This document shows, piece by piece, positions 55,801 through 63,774 of a DNA stretch of 64,000 bases. Each line of letters begins with the position of its first letter. The stretch's first letter is position 1. Source of the stretch: Castor canadensis (taxonomy: Eukaryota; Chordata; Mammalia; Rodentia; Castoridae); assembly GCF_047511655.1 (NCBI RefSeq), contig NC_133397.1, positions 128,114,308 to 128,178,307 on the forward strand. The letters are read 5' to 3'. The notes beneath the pieces were generated by a model, which was not told the DNA's origin, ran no database searches, and saw only the letters and a program-made list of their open reading frames with translations. The position numbers and the translations under genes are program-made.

Positions 55801-57645
55801 AATGATACAACTGCAAACCAGCACATGCAATGCATTAGTTGTCAAAGAAGCAAAATGTAACACCAAGAAAACTTCTGTGAAGCTCTAAAATTAGTCCTGG
55901 ACATTTCAACCAAGTCAAAAGAAGAGGAAAAACATGTTCTTATAAAAATAGGTTTGCAACTTTTGGTAGGTTTTTCCCTCCATGTTACTGTTTTAATACA
56001 ATTGTACGGGTCTTTTACAATGTAATATTTTGCTATTTAAATGACCTCTAAATGGTTAATGTACCATAGTATCTTTTTTTGGTTTTGCAACTTTTGAAAT
56101 GTTATGGTTATAAAACAGTCTGCTTAAATTTCACTCTCATAACAAAATTAGGTAGGAATGGTAACCAGAGCTGTGGCTATAGCTCAGTGCAAGGTGTAAG
56201 TCAGACCCCTGCCTTGTTGGGGGTCTAGTCAAACAATCCACAGCTTCAAGGTCCCAGGAATGGGTGCTGGATGCTATGGATAAGTCAAAGCAGTGCTGGC
56301 TTGTTTTTAAATACTTTAACATCCTCAATTTTCACTGTCATGAACTAATGATGACAGAAAGACAGACCCATAGGGGAGCTGACTGGCAAACTTCCACTTT
56401 AAAGGTCAAGAGCAAGTATTTAAGGCTTCATGGGCATTAGGGTTCCTTTGCAACTACCAGCTCAGCATTATGGTGTTAATAACGGCCAAGAACGGGCCAG
56501 CTGCGCTTTGGGAAAATTTTACCTAAATAGAAGGCGAGTGGTAAGGTGTTGCCTGTGGGTCCCGGAACTAAAAGAGACGTCAGCGAAGCCTCAGACAGTT
56601 CTGTAGAGGCTTCAGCTCCCTAGACACAGTTCAGCTACATCAGCCCCCTCTTTATGTGCTTTTCTTTTACAAACGCCCGTTTTTAAAATATACATTAAGA
56701 ATTTAAAGTGGGGCGGGGAAATGGCCCGAACAATGTATGCACATACGAATAATTGAATTTAAAAAAAGAACTTAAAGTGAAGCATACAGTACATTACCAA
56801 AAGTTGGCAAGCCATTATTCCATCACATAAATCAAGGGCCTTTGAGGAGAATGCGTCTTTGATTTTCTGTGATACATCACAGAACTCTGTTATTCAAAGA
56901 ATTCCTATTCATATCCCCAAACAGAATAAAATAAATTTTCAGAAAAGCTGCACTAAGTAACCTAAACCTAGCTGCCATCAAAAATATGGTGCTATATATA
57001 TGATAGGGCGATAACTTCCTTTTCATGAGCATGCAGGTAAATATTTGAGGAAATCTGAGGTAAACAAAGCTAACACACGTCTTCATCAAAGACCTTCTCA
57101 AAGATTTTGATATAGGGCTGGGGAGTGGCTTAAGTGGTAGAGCGTCTGCCTGGCAAGCGGGAGGCCCTGAGTTCAAAACCCTGTGCCACACACACAAAAA
57201 AACTTTAATATATAATGTGATCACCGTATCCCCCCGAGAAGGGTTATGGCACATAGCATTTCCTTTTGATACTTTTCGGAAAGCTAATGGGAAAATTAGA
57301 TTCAATTTTGATTGAACTTGTAAAAAGCAAAAACCACTTTTTAAAAAAGCTGAACTAGAGTAAAGTTAAAATGGACGCATACAAAAATGCTGCTTATAGT
57401 AACAAGGATATTAGAACCACTAAGCAGCTAAAACCATACAAAATGCTTAGACAATAAGCTAAACCCATTCAAACAAACTACATAAACCACAGCATGCTAG
57501 CGCTGCCCAAACTGTGAAACTCTCAGCATGGCACAGCCCCAGCACAGCACATGCTGTCACTCAGCAACAGTTTACCATGGGAGTAGCAGCCACAAATTTA
57601 AAAAATGGTTCCTTGAATAAAGCCTCATTCCTGCTTATTATTCCA
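28018..57645 (-). CDS. ABCD3: ABCD3 / PMP70, peroxisomal ABC half-transporter (3' part)
   Basis: Nineteen exons joined in frame encode residues 113-659 of a protein whose length matches human ABCD3 (659 aa) without a gap. An extra alternative exon precedes them. PMP70 homodimerises in the peroxisomal membrane and imports long-chain and branched acyl-CoAs and C27 bile-acid intermediates. Visible landmarks: loop-1 motif [12 protein letters not shown]-like [15 protein letters not shown] (about 275-289), Walker [10 protein letters not shown] (473-481), Q-loop VPQRPYM (Gln510), signature LSGGEKQR (571-578), Walker B FAILDE (591-596), H-loop VSH (His625). The exons for residues 1-112, including the peroxisome-targeting N terminus and first membrane helix, are beyond the right edge. 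The last exon faces the end of F3. The gene appears functional. Confidence 0.96.
28096..29326 (-). other. ABCD3: ABCD3 intron, last
   Basis: A 1.2-kb intron with a B1-like SINE at 28698-28812. Confidence 0.85.
28698..28812 (+). mobile_element. B1-like SINE
   Basis: gtggctcacacctgtgaccccaactactcaggaggcagag and the 3' end gcgagactccatctcaac. The first bases of B1 are missing and there is no ID arm. Confidence 0.75.
29327..29383 (-). CDS. ABCD3: ABCD3 exon (residues 616-634)
   Basis: Encodes [19 protein letters not shown] with the H-loop histidine. Acceptor AATTAG/GTT. The donor GAG/GTTTGT is weaker than the others. Confidence 0.95.
29384..31701 (-). other. ABCD3: ABCD3 intron
   Basis: A 2.3-kb intron with a MER20-like fragment (29764-29905); otherwise unremarkable and AT-rich. 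Confidence 0.8.
29764..29905 (+). mobile_element. MER20-like hAT DNA transposon fragment
   Basis: ggtggttctcaaccaagggga, tttgaggaagtctggagcca and the 'gctgccatctactgggaagaggc' block follow the MER20 order as I remember it. Confidence 0.65.
31702..31806 (-). CDS. ABCD3: ABCD3 exon (residues 581-615, Walker B)
   Basis: Encodes [20 protein letters not shown] then [15 protein letters not shown], with Walker B and catalytic Glu596. Human has Gly where Asp follows VDVE. Acceptor CTTCAG/ATG, donor AAG/GTGAGC. Confidence 0.96.
31987..32181 (+). mobile_element. B1-ID composite SINE
   Basis: B1 arm tgccgggtgccatggctcatgcctgtaatctc is joined through an A-rich linker to the tRNA-like arm gactggtggagtggctcaag ... 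gagttcaagccccagtaccc, which has lost part of its middle, then an A tail. Confidence 0.8.
33290..33430. repeat. L2-like ancient LINE fragment
   Basis: aataaaagtcaaactccttaccacggcccccacaa followed by 'ctctggcctcagca' resembles the reversed 3' region of L2. It is strongly diverged. Confidence 0.35.
34388..34522 (+). mobile_element. ID-like SINE with purine-rich tail
   Basis: tRNA-like arm gctggggacaaggctcaaatggtaaagcgcctgcc ... tttcaaatcccagtaccatg, then a GGAAGG/GGGGA polypurine tract (34468-34522) in place of a plain A tail. Confidence 0.7.
35060..35270 (+). mobile_element. B1-ID composite SINE
   Basis: B1 arm gggccaggtgtggtgctgcacacctgcaat and tRNA-like arm gactggctcaagtggagagcacctgcctcc ... 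gagttcaaactctggtgc. Confidence 0.7.
37084..37203 (-). CDS. ABCD3: ABCD3 exon (residues 541-580, ABC signature)
   Basis: Encodes [20 protein letters not shown] then [20 protein letters not shown] with the LSGGE signature. Acceptor TGACAG/GTA, donor GCT/GTAAGT. Confidence 0.96.
37204..37627 (-). other. ABCD3: ABCD3 intron
   Basis: A 424-nt intron with nothing recognisable. Confidence 0.85.
37628..37717 (-). CDS. ABCD3: ABCD3 exon (residues 511-540)
   Basis: Encodes [20 protein letters not shown] then [10 protein letters not shown], just after the Q-loop. Acceptor TTCAG/AGA, donor CAG/GTAAGA. Confidence 0.96.
37824..37889 (-). CDS. ABCD3: ABCD3 exon (residues 489-510)
   Basis: Encodes [20 protein letters not shown] then PQ, ending at the Q-loop glutamine. 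The flanking introns are only 106 and 102 nt. Confidence 0.96.
37992..38069 (-). CDS. ABCD3: ABCD3 exon (residues 463-488, Walker A)
   Basis: Encodes [20 protein letters not shown] then FRVLGE, with Walker [10 protein letters not shown]. Acceptor TTTCAG/GTT, donor GAA/GTATGT. Confidence 0.97.
39000..39480. repeat. L2-like ancient LINE fragment
   Basis: gctgcaaaggcactgaggcagcaacaagcctg and the preceding 'cacataaagactgtgcac' region resemble mammalian L2. Identification is from memory of the family pattern only. Confidence 0.35.
39486..39640 (+). mobile_element. Old L1 3' fragment
   Basis: catttttcatagtggccaaaaagtggaagcaacccaagggg and 'tggaataacattcagcc' match the L1 ORF2 C-terminal segment in order, diverged. 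Confidence 0.65.
39780..39878 (+). mobile_element. ID-like SINE
   Basis: ggtgcagtagttcaaatggtagagtgcctgcctagcaagc, B box gagttcaaacccc, then (ACC)n and an A tail. Confidence 0.8.
40388..40652 (+). repeat. Imperfect minisatellite, unit about 49 bp
   Basis: Repeated motif 'gacccatccactctg ... cacagacc-ctcc-cgctcaggccatgt-g' recurs near 40394, 40444, 40493, 40540 and 40591. Alternating units share 'catgatacttaagccacatgtg' and 'acaatgcttaagccacatgtg', giving a higher-order pattern. Confidence 0.7.
41205..41400 (+). mobile_element. hAT-like MER fragment
   Basis: tctagagctgtgctgcccaacacagaagccactgg ... ctggctactgagtggacagc ... ggaagttcta resembles a palindromic non-autonomous MER element with 'ctgtccaata-agccact' ends. 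Confidence 0.5.
41960..42023 (-). CDS. ABCD3: ABCD3 exon (residues 441-462)
   Basis: Encodes [20 protein letters not shown] then E, the start of the nucleotide-binding domain. Human has VPLATPNGDVLIRDL. Acceptor GGTAG/G, donor GAA/GTAAGT. Confidence 0.95.
42024..43134 (-). other. ABCD3: ABCD3 intron
   Basis: A 1.1-kb intron, almost entirely an old L1 fragment. Confidence 0.85.
42064..43045 (+). mobile_element. Old L1 3' fragment (ORF2 end and 3' UTR)
   Basis: aaggaactcatacaactcagtatcaaaaa, ggaaaatgcaaatcaaaactgcaacgagaa and the 3' UTR-like cacagttgaaatttactaagctggatcttaa follow mammalian L1 order. The copy is diverged and has no open frame. Confidence 0.8.
43135..43207 (-). CDS. ABCD3: ABCD3 exon (residues 417-441)
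   Basis: Encodes [20 protein letters not shown] then NVIK across the junction. Acceptor CCTTAG/GT, donor AA/GTAAGT. Confidence 0.95.
43291..43382 (-). CDS. ABCD3: ABCD3 exon (residues 386-417)
   Basis: Encodes [20 protein letters not shown] then [10 protein letters not shown]. Donor G/GTAAGT. The next intron is only 83 nt. Confidence 0.96.
43383..45042 (-). other. ABCD3: ABCD3 intron
   Basis: A 1.7-kb intron with one B1-ID composite SINE (44788-44995) close to the upstream exon. Confidence 0.85.
44788..44995 (+). mobile_element. B1-ID composite SINE
   Basis: B1 arm gtgctggtgactcacacctgtaatcccagc is joined to tRNA-like arm gactggaggtgtggctcaagcagcagagcacctgc ... gggttcaatccccagctcc. Confidence 0.8.
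45043..45134 (-). CDS. ABCD3: ABCD3 exon (residues 356-386)
   Basis: Encodes [20 protein letters not shown] then [11 protein letters not shown]. Acceptor TTTCAG/GAC, donor GG/GTAAGG. Confidence 0.97.
45220..45317 (-). CDS. ABCD3: ABCD3 exon (residues 323-355)
   Basis: Encodes [20 protein letters not shown] then [12 protein letters not shown], a membrane helix and loop. The flanking introns are 85 and 82 nt. Confidence 0.97.
45400..45469 (-). CDS. ABCD3: ABCD3 exon (residues 300-323)
   Basis: Encodes [20 protein letters not shown] then IAK. Acceptor TGCCAG/GTG, donor T/GTAAGT. Confidence 0.96.
46460..46610 (+). mobile_element. hAT (Charlie-like) MER fragment
   Basis: aaaggtcagcaaactatgacccaccatccaaatccagtat ... 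gtaattaaagctttttagaacac follows the family pattern 'ggtcagcaaacta-ggccc ... aataaagttttattggaacac'. Confidence 0.6.
46848..46885 (+). repeat. (CA)n microsatellite
   Basis: An uninterrupted run of about 18-19 CA units. Confidence 0.95.
46927..46996 (-). CDS. ABCD3: ABCD3 exon (residues 276-299, EAA-like motif)
   Basis: Encodes [20 protein letters not shown] then RKL. With the Ser at the junction it forms the EAA-like motif [10 protein letters not shown] that couples membrane and nucleotide-binding domains in ABCD proteins. Confidence 0.97.
47630..47695 (-). repeat. MIR-like fragment (reverse)
   Basis: ctaaagtcacgtagctagcaagtcaggagc equals the reversed MIR core (aaggtcacacagctagtaag). Confidence 0.6.
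48895..49000 (-). repeat. MIR-like fragment (reverse)
   Basis: aatccccataatggtattattacc ... gtgaggctgtgaataacttgctaaatc follows the reversed MIR order. Confidence 0.5.
49066..49147 (+). mobile_element. Degraded ID-like SINE
   Basis: gagctaggagtgtagcacaagacactgggtttaatttatcccagcac with an AAAC-rich tail keeps a B-box-like segment only. Confidence 0.4.
49220..49330 (+). mobile_element. B1-like SINE
   Basis: gctgagtgtggtggtgcctgacgataagcac ... gaggccagcctgagttac ... aaaaccctgac is a diverged B1 arm. Confidence 0.65.
49615..49757 (-). CDS. ABCD3: ABCD3 exon (residues 229-276)
   Basis: Encodes [40 protein letters not shown] and NARLITN. It is the longest exon here (143 nt). Acceptor GACAG/GGA, donor AG/GTATGC. 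Confidence 0.97.
49758..51562 (-). other. ABCD3: ABCD3 intron
   Basis: A 1.8-kb intron with no recognised repeat or gene. Confidence 0.8.
51563..51619 (-). CDS. ABCD3: ABCD3 exon (residues 210-228)
   Basis: Encodes [19 protein letters not shown], a membrane helix. Acceptor TTGCAG/CCA, donor CAG/GTAAGT. Confidence 0.97.
51620..53659 (-). other. ABCD3: ABCD3 intron
   Basis: A 2.0-kb intron with no exon recognised. Reading through the upstream exon's donor adds 16 residues before a stop at 53609-53611. A minus-strand AATAAA lies at about 53262-53257, so an intronic polyadenylated short form is possible. Confidence 0.7.
53660..53783 (-). CDS. ABCD3: ABCD3 exon (residues 168-209)
   Basis: Encodes [40 protein letters not shown] and K, with the ABCD loop-1 motif NPDQLLTQD. 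Acceptor TCTTAG/A, donor AAG/GTGAGT. Confidence 0.97.
53784..54104 (-). other. ABCD3: ABCD3 intron
   Basis: A 321-nt intron with nothing recognisable. Confidence 0.85.
54105..54202 (-). CDS. ABCD3: ABCD3 exon (residues 136-168)
   Basis: Encodes [20 protein letters not shown] then [12 protein letters not shown], with AA of the next codon. The split codon becomes AAA (Lys168) where human has Gln. Acceptor GTTTAG/ATC, donor AA/GTAAGT. Confidence 0.96.
54441..54688 (-). mobile_element. B1-ID composite SINE (reverse)
   Basis: Reversed tRNA-like arm ggggtttgaactcagggccttgcacttgctaagcaggtgc is followed by reversed B1-like sequence including 'gatcacagggatgcaccactacacccagc'. Confidence 0.7.
55338..55462 (+). 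mobile_element. MER20-like hAT DNA transposon fragment
   Basis: cagctctcaaccaaggtgacttgcccccatc ... tttggcaaaatctggggatattt ... gacatctaaaaggatgctgc follows MER20 order. Confidence 0.6.
55741..55810 (-). CDS. ABCD3: ABCD3 alternative exon B (residues 113-135, canonical version)
   Basis: Encodes [20 protein letters not shown] then MPL, the counterpart of the human GIIGRSRKDFKRYLLNFIAA segment. It is 70 nt long: one base completing Ser112 plus 23 codons. Acceptor TTTGCAG/T with a weak pyrimidine tract; donor CTC/GTAAGT. The first residue is Cys instead of human Gly. It is homologous to the exon at 57576-57645, and the two appear mutually exclusive. Confidence 0.93.
55811..57575 (-). other. ABCD3: ABCD3 intron between alternative exons A and B
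   Basis: 1765 nt with an ID-like SINE at 57115-57203. The intron is too long for steric exclusion alone, so exclusion would rest on frame-enforced loss of double-inclusion mRNAs or on regulated splicing. Confidence 0.75.
57115..57203 (+). mobile_element. ID-like SINE
   Basis: ggctggggagtggcttaagtggtagagcgtctgcctggcaag and gagttcaaaaccctgtgcc with an A-containing tail. Confidence 0.8.
57576..57645 (-). CDS. ABCD3: ABCD3 alternative exon A (alternative residues 113-135)
   Basis: Encodes [20 protein letters not shown] then TPM. It is 70 nt with the same phase as exon B (T plus 23 codons) and splices in frame to ISLVNN of the next exon. It shares 10 of 23 residues with exon B, including the I-I-x-R start and the F-x-x-A-A-x-P end. 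Acceptor TTTTCCTTTTGCAG/T is strong; donor ATG/GTAAAC is weaker. It has no stop codon and conserved spacing, so it looks like a functional duplicated exon rather than debris. Expression is not shown by sequence alone. Confidence 0.8.
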
Positions 57646-60203
57646 CTGCAAAAGGAAAATAATAATTAATGAAGAGTAATTTTATACCAGTCCTAATCAC
57701 TACTCCAAAATATGTAAGGATCTTTAGAAAAGAAAAGTAACTTGGTAACTTTAAAAGTGCAGATTGTAACCAAATGGGGAAGATAAAATGTATCTTTATA
57801 GTTAGAAAAAACAGTGCTTGCTTAAGAAAAGCGAAATTAGCATACATCCAATTAAAGGTGAGAATCTCTAATTTAGAAAATTAGTATTATCCTTTTGATT
57901 ACTGTAGTATGAAATTACAACACCTGAATAAAAAGGAAACATTTTAAGAAATAAACTGCTTCTTGACTGGACTCTGCCACTGTTGCACAGCCTTCCTTAC
58001 AGCATGTGACTGTCTGCACAGACACTAAGATGACAACACGTTCACATGGACGCACACAAGGTAACCAACAATATTAGAGTGGGGGAGACTATATTTTTAT
58101 CAACAGATGAGGCATTTAAAATCACAGATAAAATTTTACAGTTATGTGGAAAGACGGCGGCACTGTCTCTGTACATCAAATACAAAGGACTCAGATGCAC
58201 AAGGCTTCTAAAGACAGAACCAAGTGATCACAATGGAGCCCCCAGTGCTAACAAGCCAGCCAGCGACAATGAACACATGTCCCGGTTATGTTTGTTAGAG
58301 GATCCCCCACAGGGTACACACACGGCTGTCACAATCTCCCCTCCGGGACACCAGCAAGCAAGTCCCTAACTCTTGTCTTTCACGGTCTTCATTTTTAAAT
58401 ATTGGTTCATGGTCAGGAATCACAGACTTCGTGAAGAAATTCCCTAACACAAATGACAAGGACCATGAAGGAAACAGAAACAACGCTGGCAGATAAAAGC
58501 AGAATCAACCAACCAAACCACTCAACAAACCTGAATTAAAAACACTGCATCCTAGAAGGCATGGTTACAATGAAAATGAGCAGCCCACAAAAGACAGCTG
58601 TTGAAAATAAAATGACAACAAAAGTCCACTGGACAACAGTTAAAGAAATGCCCCAGAAAACAGAGTAAAATGTCAGCAAGGACAACAGTAGAGAAACTTA
58701 AAGATAATCAGATGATTGGTCCAGGGGGTTCAACAGTCAACAAAGAATTTTTTTTTAAATAGGAAGTTTTTTTTAACACATATATTTTTGTCTAGAATTA
58801 ATGAGCTTCGGGTTGAAAAGAGCCCACCTCAGCCCGGCCAGTGAATGATGAGAAAGTTCATCAGTGTGCAGTGAAACTTTCAAATGCTAGTCATCATCAT
58901 CAACTTCAAAAATTAAAAACTGACTTTTAAAAAGCTTTTGTGGGAAGGAGAGGACAGAATCCCCACTGAGGAAGGGCAATGGGAGTGGGAGCAGGCCTCA
59001 GCACCCAACATGAGTCAGTAGTTGGGAGAAGGTTAACTGAAGCAGTCACTGGTGGCACTGCTCAAAATGCCACCAAGGATCCCAGGTGTCCTGCAGCCAG
59101 GCTGAGAGCTAGCAGCAGCAGTGATGCTCTTGAAATTTTCGTGAGAAATGGTTTCTAACTTGGAATGCATAAACACACCTAACTGATTAGCTAGCATGGA
59201 AGTAGAAGACATTTTCAGATCTATGAGGTCTCAAACCTTTATCTCCCTCGTACTCTTCCTCAGAACACCATCATGTGCCAAAATGAGAAAGTCAACTGAG
59301 GAGAAAATCATAAAACATTCAGAAAAGACTGTTGAATGCAGAAGAGGAAGCTGAAAGAAATCCCTGCCTAAGTAATGATAAACGCTGTTCACACAAAGTG
59401 TCTACCCACTGTATCTAAGGTGAAACAATCCTCATCAGAGCAGGAAGACAGGAAAGAATAGGGCATGGAGCAGGTGGGGAAACACACATAAAACTGACAG
59501 ACCACCTGGTGTGTATGACAGCATACAGTGTTCCAGTATTGTCAAGAATAGCAGGTGACAAACTAAAGTGCACAAAACAGAAGCTATGATTTGTAACTGC
59601 CAGGTCAACCAAAATACCATGTAGAAGGAGAACGACTGCAGTTCAAAATATGGCTTAGCTATAAACAGAAGCATCACAGCATCACATAACCAATGAATCT
59701 TGATTCAACAAAAAACTGCAGCATGACACTGAGCAGGTGAGCAGGGGTGTGGTAGGAATGCAGAGAGCGAATTCCCTCCTCCTAAGGCAGGGAAGGAACA
59801 CATGCAACCAGAACATCTCCTAACAGTGATACAGTATGTTACAGCCAAATGCAGCTGTAAACGATGACAAATAAGAACAGAAAACTAGGGCTCCAGGACA
59901 CTCAGGACTGGGAGGAGGGAGCCATAGCACTGATGTGGTTCATAATTTGGTCCCATAAGCCTACCTGATTTTAAGCTAAGCTCACATATTACTTTGATTA
60001 AAATAAAAAGGCATGGGGCTGACCACCGGTTTCAGTGCTTAAAGTCTGTGCTGAATTGAAAGGCTGCATAATTCACCTACACTCAGGGTGCAGAAGGGTT
60101 TTAGCACTGTGCACTTCTTTATTCTCCTGGACAAATGAGTCAAAAAGATGGGTATAAAATAAAGCATGTTTCCTCTTTCTATAGATTCTCTAAGAAACAA
60201 ATC
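57646..60203 (-). other. ABCD3: ABCD3 intron, left part up to the truncated L1
   Basis: I searched the minus strand for the preceding ABCD3 exon (the segment before Ser112) and did not find it. No other gene or clear repeat is recognised in this 2.5 kb. Confidence 0.6.
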
Positions 60204-60321
60204 AAGGATCTAACAGAAAAAGCCTTTATTTTAAAAATCTGGGTGTGTCATTCAAAAAGTTCCTTAGAGGAAGTATTTTAAGAAATTTTCTGATACAATA
60301 ATGTATATTAAGAGACAGAAA
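60204..60321 (+). repeat. 118-bp direct repeat flanking L1, copy 1
   Basis: Matches 63842-63959 base for base by eye over 118 nt. It lies immediately before the L1 5' junction. Confidence 0.92.
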
Positions 60322-60346
60322 CCTATGGGACACAGCTAAGGCAGTC

Positions 60347-63279
60347 TTGAGAGGAAAGTTTATAGCCATGAGTGCATATATTAAAAATATTGAAAGATCC
60401 CAAATCAATGACCTAATGATACATCTCAAACTCCTAGAAAAACAAGAACAAGCAAATCCCAAAACAAATAGGAGAGAAATAATAAAAATAAGACCTGAAA
60501 TCAATGAAATAGAAACCAAAAAAACCATACAAAGAATTAATGAAACAAAAAGTTGGTTCTTTGAAAAAATAAACAAGACCGATAGACCTCTGGCAAACCT
60601 GACTAAAATGAGGAGAGAAAAAACCCAAATTAGTAGAATTAGGAATGCAAAAGGGGAGATAACAACAAACACCATGGAAGTCCAGGAAATCATCAGAGAC
60701 TACTTTGAGAACCTATATTCAAGTAGATTTGAAAATCTAAAAGAAATGGACAGATTTCTAGATACATATGATCATCCAAAACTGAACCAAGAGGAAATTA
60801 ATCACCTGAATAGACCTGTAACACAAAACGAAATTGAAGCAGCAATCAAGAATCTCCCCAAAAAGAAAAGTCCAGGACCTGATGGATTCTCTGCTGAATT
60901 CTATCAGACCTTTAAAGAAGAACTGATACCAACCCTCCTTAAACTGTTCCACGAAATAGAAAGGGAAGGAAAACTGCCTAACACATTTTATGAAGTCAGT
61001 ATTACACTTATCCCAAAACCAGGCAAAGACACCTCCAAAAAGGAGAACTATAGGCCAATCTCCTTAATGAACATTGATGCAAAAATCCTCAACAAAATAA
61101 TGGCAAACCGAATTCAGCAACACATCAAAAAGATTATTCACCACAACCAAGTAGGCTTCATCCCAGGGATGCAGGGGTGGTTCAACATACGAAAATCAAT
61201 AAATGTAATAAACCACATTAACAGAAACAAAGACAAAAACCACTTGATCATCTCAATAGATGCAGAAAAAGCCTTTGATAAAATCCAACATCATTTCATG
61301 ATAAAAGCTCTAAGAAAACTAGGAATAGAAGGAAAGTTCCTCAACATTATAAAAGCTATATATGACAAACCTACAGCCAGCATTATATTTAATGGAGAAA
61401 AACTAAAACCATTCCCTCTAAAATCAGGAACCAGACAAGGATGCCCACTATCTCCACTCCTATTCAACATAGTACTGGAATTCCTAGCCAGAGCAATTAG
61501 GCAAGAAGAAGGAATAAAAGCAATACAAATAGGTAAAGAAACTGTCAAAATATCCCTATTTGCAGACGACATGATCCTATACCTTAAAGACCCAAAAAAC
61601 TCTACTCAGAAGCTTCTAGACATCATCAATAGCTATAGCAAGGTAGCAGGGTATAAAATCAACATAGAAAAATCATTAGCATTTCTATACACTAACAATG
61701 AGCAAACGGAAAAAGAATGTATGAAAACAATTCCATTTACAATAGCCTCAAAAAAAATCAAATACCTAGGTGTAAACCTAACAAAAGATGTGAAAGACCT
61801 CTACAAGGAAAACTATACACTTCTGAAGAAAGAGATTGAGGAAGACTATAGAAAGTGGAGAGATCTCCCATGCTCATGGATTGGTAGAATCAACATAGTA
61901 AAAATGTCAGTACTCCCAAAAGTAATCTATATGTTTAATGCAATTTCCATCAAAATTCCAATGACATTCATTAAAGAGATTGAAAAATCTACTGTTAAAT
62001 TTATATGGAAACACAAGAGGCCACGAATAGCCAAGGCAATACTCAGTCAAAAGAACAATGCAGGAGGTATCACAATACCTGACTTCAAACTATATTACAA
62101 AGCAATAACAATAAAAACAGCATGGTACTGGCACAAAAACAGACATGAAGACCAGTGGAACCGAATAGAGGACCCAGATATGAAGCCACACAACTATAAC
62201 CAACTTATCTTTGACAAAGGAGCTAAAAATATACGATGGAGAAATAGCAGCCTCTTCAACAAAAACTGCTGGGAAAACTGGTTAGCAGTCTGAAAAAACG
62301 GAAACTAGATCCATGTATATCACCCTATACCAAGATTAACTCAAAATGGATCAAGGATCTTAATATCAGACCCCAAACTCTTAAGTTGATACAAGAAAGA
62401 GTAGGTAATACTCTGGAGTTAGTAGGTATAGGTAAGAACTTTCTCAATGAAACCCCAGCAGCACAGCAACTAAGAGATAGCATAGATAAATGGGACCTCA
62501 TAAAGCTAAAAAGCTTCTGTTCATCAAAAGAAATGGTCTCTAAACTGAAGAGAACACCCACAGAGTGGGAGAAAATATTTGCCAATTATACATCAGACAA
62601 AGGACTGATAACCAGAATATACAGGGAACTTAAAAAACTAAATTCTCCCAAAACTAATGAACCAATAAAGAAATGGGCACATGAACTAAACAGAACTTTC
62701 TCAAAAGAAGAAATTCAAATGGCCAGAAAAAACATGAAAAAATGCTCACCATCTCTAGCAATAAAGGAAATGCAAAATAAAACCACGCTAAGATTCCACC
62801 TCACCCCTGTTAGAATAGCCATCATCAGCAACACCACCAACAACAGGTGTCGGCGAGGATGTGGGGAAAAAGGAACCCTCTTACACTGTTGGTGGGAATG
62901 TAGACTAGTACAACCACTCTGGAAAAAAATTTGGAGGCTACTTAAAAAGCTGGACATCGATCTACCATTTGATCCAGCAATACCACTCTTGGGGATATAC
63001 CCAAAAGACTGTTACTCCAGAGGCACCTGCATATCCATGTTTATTGCGGCACTATTCACAATAGCCAAGTTATGGAAACAGCCAAGATGCCCCACCACTG
63101 ACGAATGGATTAAGAAAATGTGGTATCTATACACAATGGAATTTTATGCAGCCCTGAAGAAGAACGAAATGTTATCATTCGCTGGTAAATGGATGGAATT
63201 GGAGAACATCATTCTGAGTGAGGTTAGCCTGGCTCAAAAGACCAAAAATCGTATGTTCTCCCTCATATGTGGACATTAG
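60347..63279 (+). pseudogene. L1 ORF2 fragment (reverse transcriptase to C terminus)
   Basis: Lacks the endonuclease domain through 5' truncation. Reverse transcriptase motifs [15 protein letters not shown] and FADDMILYL are intact, as is the Cys-rich C terminus. The frame is broken at about 62293, where one C is missing relative to the other copy (tctgaaaaaa versus tctgcaaaaaa), making TGA. The rest reads on in another frame to 63279. Confidence 0.9.
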
Positions 63280-63657
63280 ATCAAGGGCAAACACAACAAT
63301 GGGATTGGACTATGAGCACAGGATAAAAGCGAGAGCACACAAGGAAGGGGTGAGGATAGGTAAGACGCCTAAAAAACTAGCTAGCATTTGTTGTCCTTAA
63401 CGCAGAGAAACTAAAGCAGATACCTTAAAGCAACTGAGGCCAATAGGAAAAGGGGAACAGGTACTAGAGAAAAGGTTAGATCAAAAAGAATTAACCTAGA
63501 AGGTAACACCCTCGCACAGGAAATCAATGTGAGTCAATGCCCTGTATAGCTATCCTTATCTCAACCAGCAAAACCCCTTGTTCCTTCCTATTATTGCTTA
63601 TACTCTCTCTACAACAAAATTAGAAATAAGGGCAAAATAGTTTCTGCTGGGTATTGG

Positions 63658-63718
63658 GCGGGGGGAGAGGGAGGGGGCGGAGTGGGTGGTAAGGGAGGGG
63701 GTGGGGGCAGGGGGGAGA
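63658..63718 (+). repeat. L1 3' UTR polypurine tract
   Basis: gcggggggagagggaggggg and following G-runs have G-quadruplex potential and are shared with the other L1. Confidence 0.75.
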
Positions 63719-63774
63719 AATGAACCAAGCCTAGTATGCACATATGAATAATAAAAGAAAAATGAAAAAAAAAA

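Noticed and set aside
56160-56230. ID-like sequence (gctgtggctatagctcagtg)
   Set aside because: Only the A-box-like part is visible; too short and diverged to call.
60226-62957. Minus-strand open frames in the truncated L1
   Set aside because: Antisense shadows of L1 ORF2, matching the same shadows in the other L1 copy.
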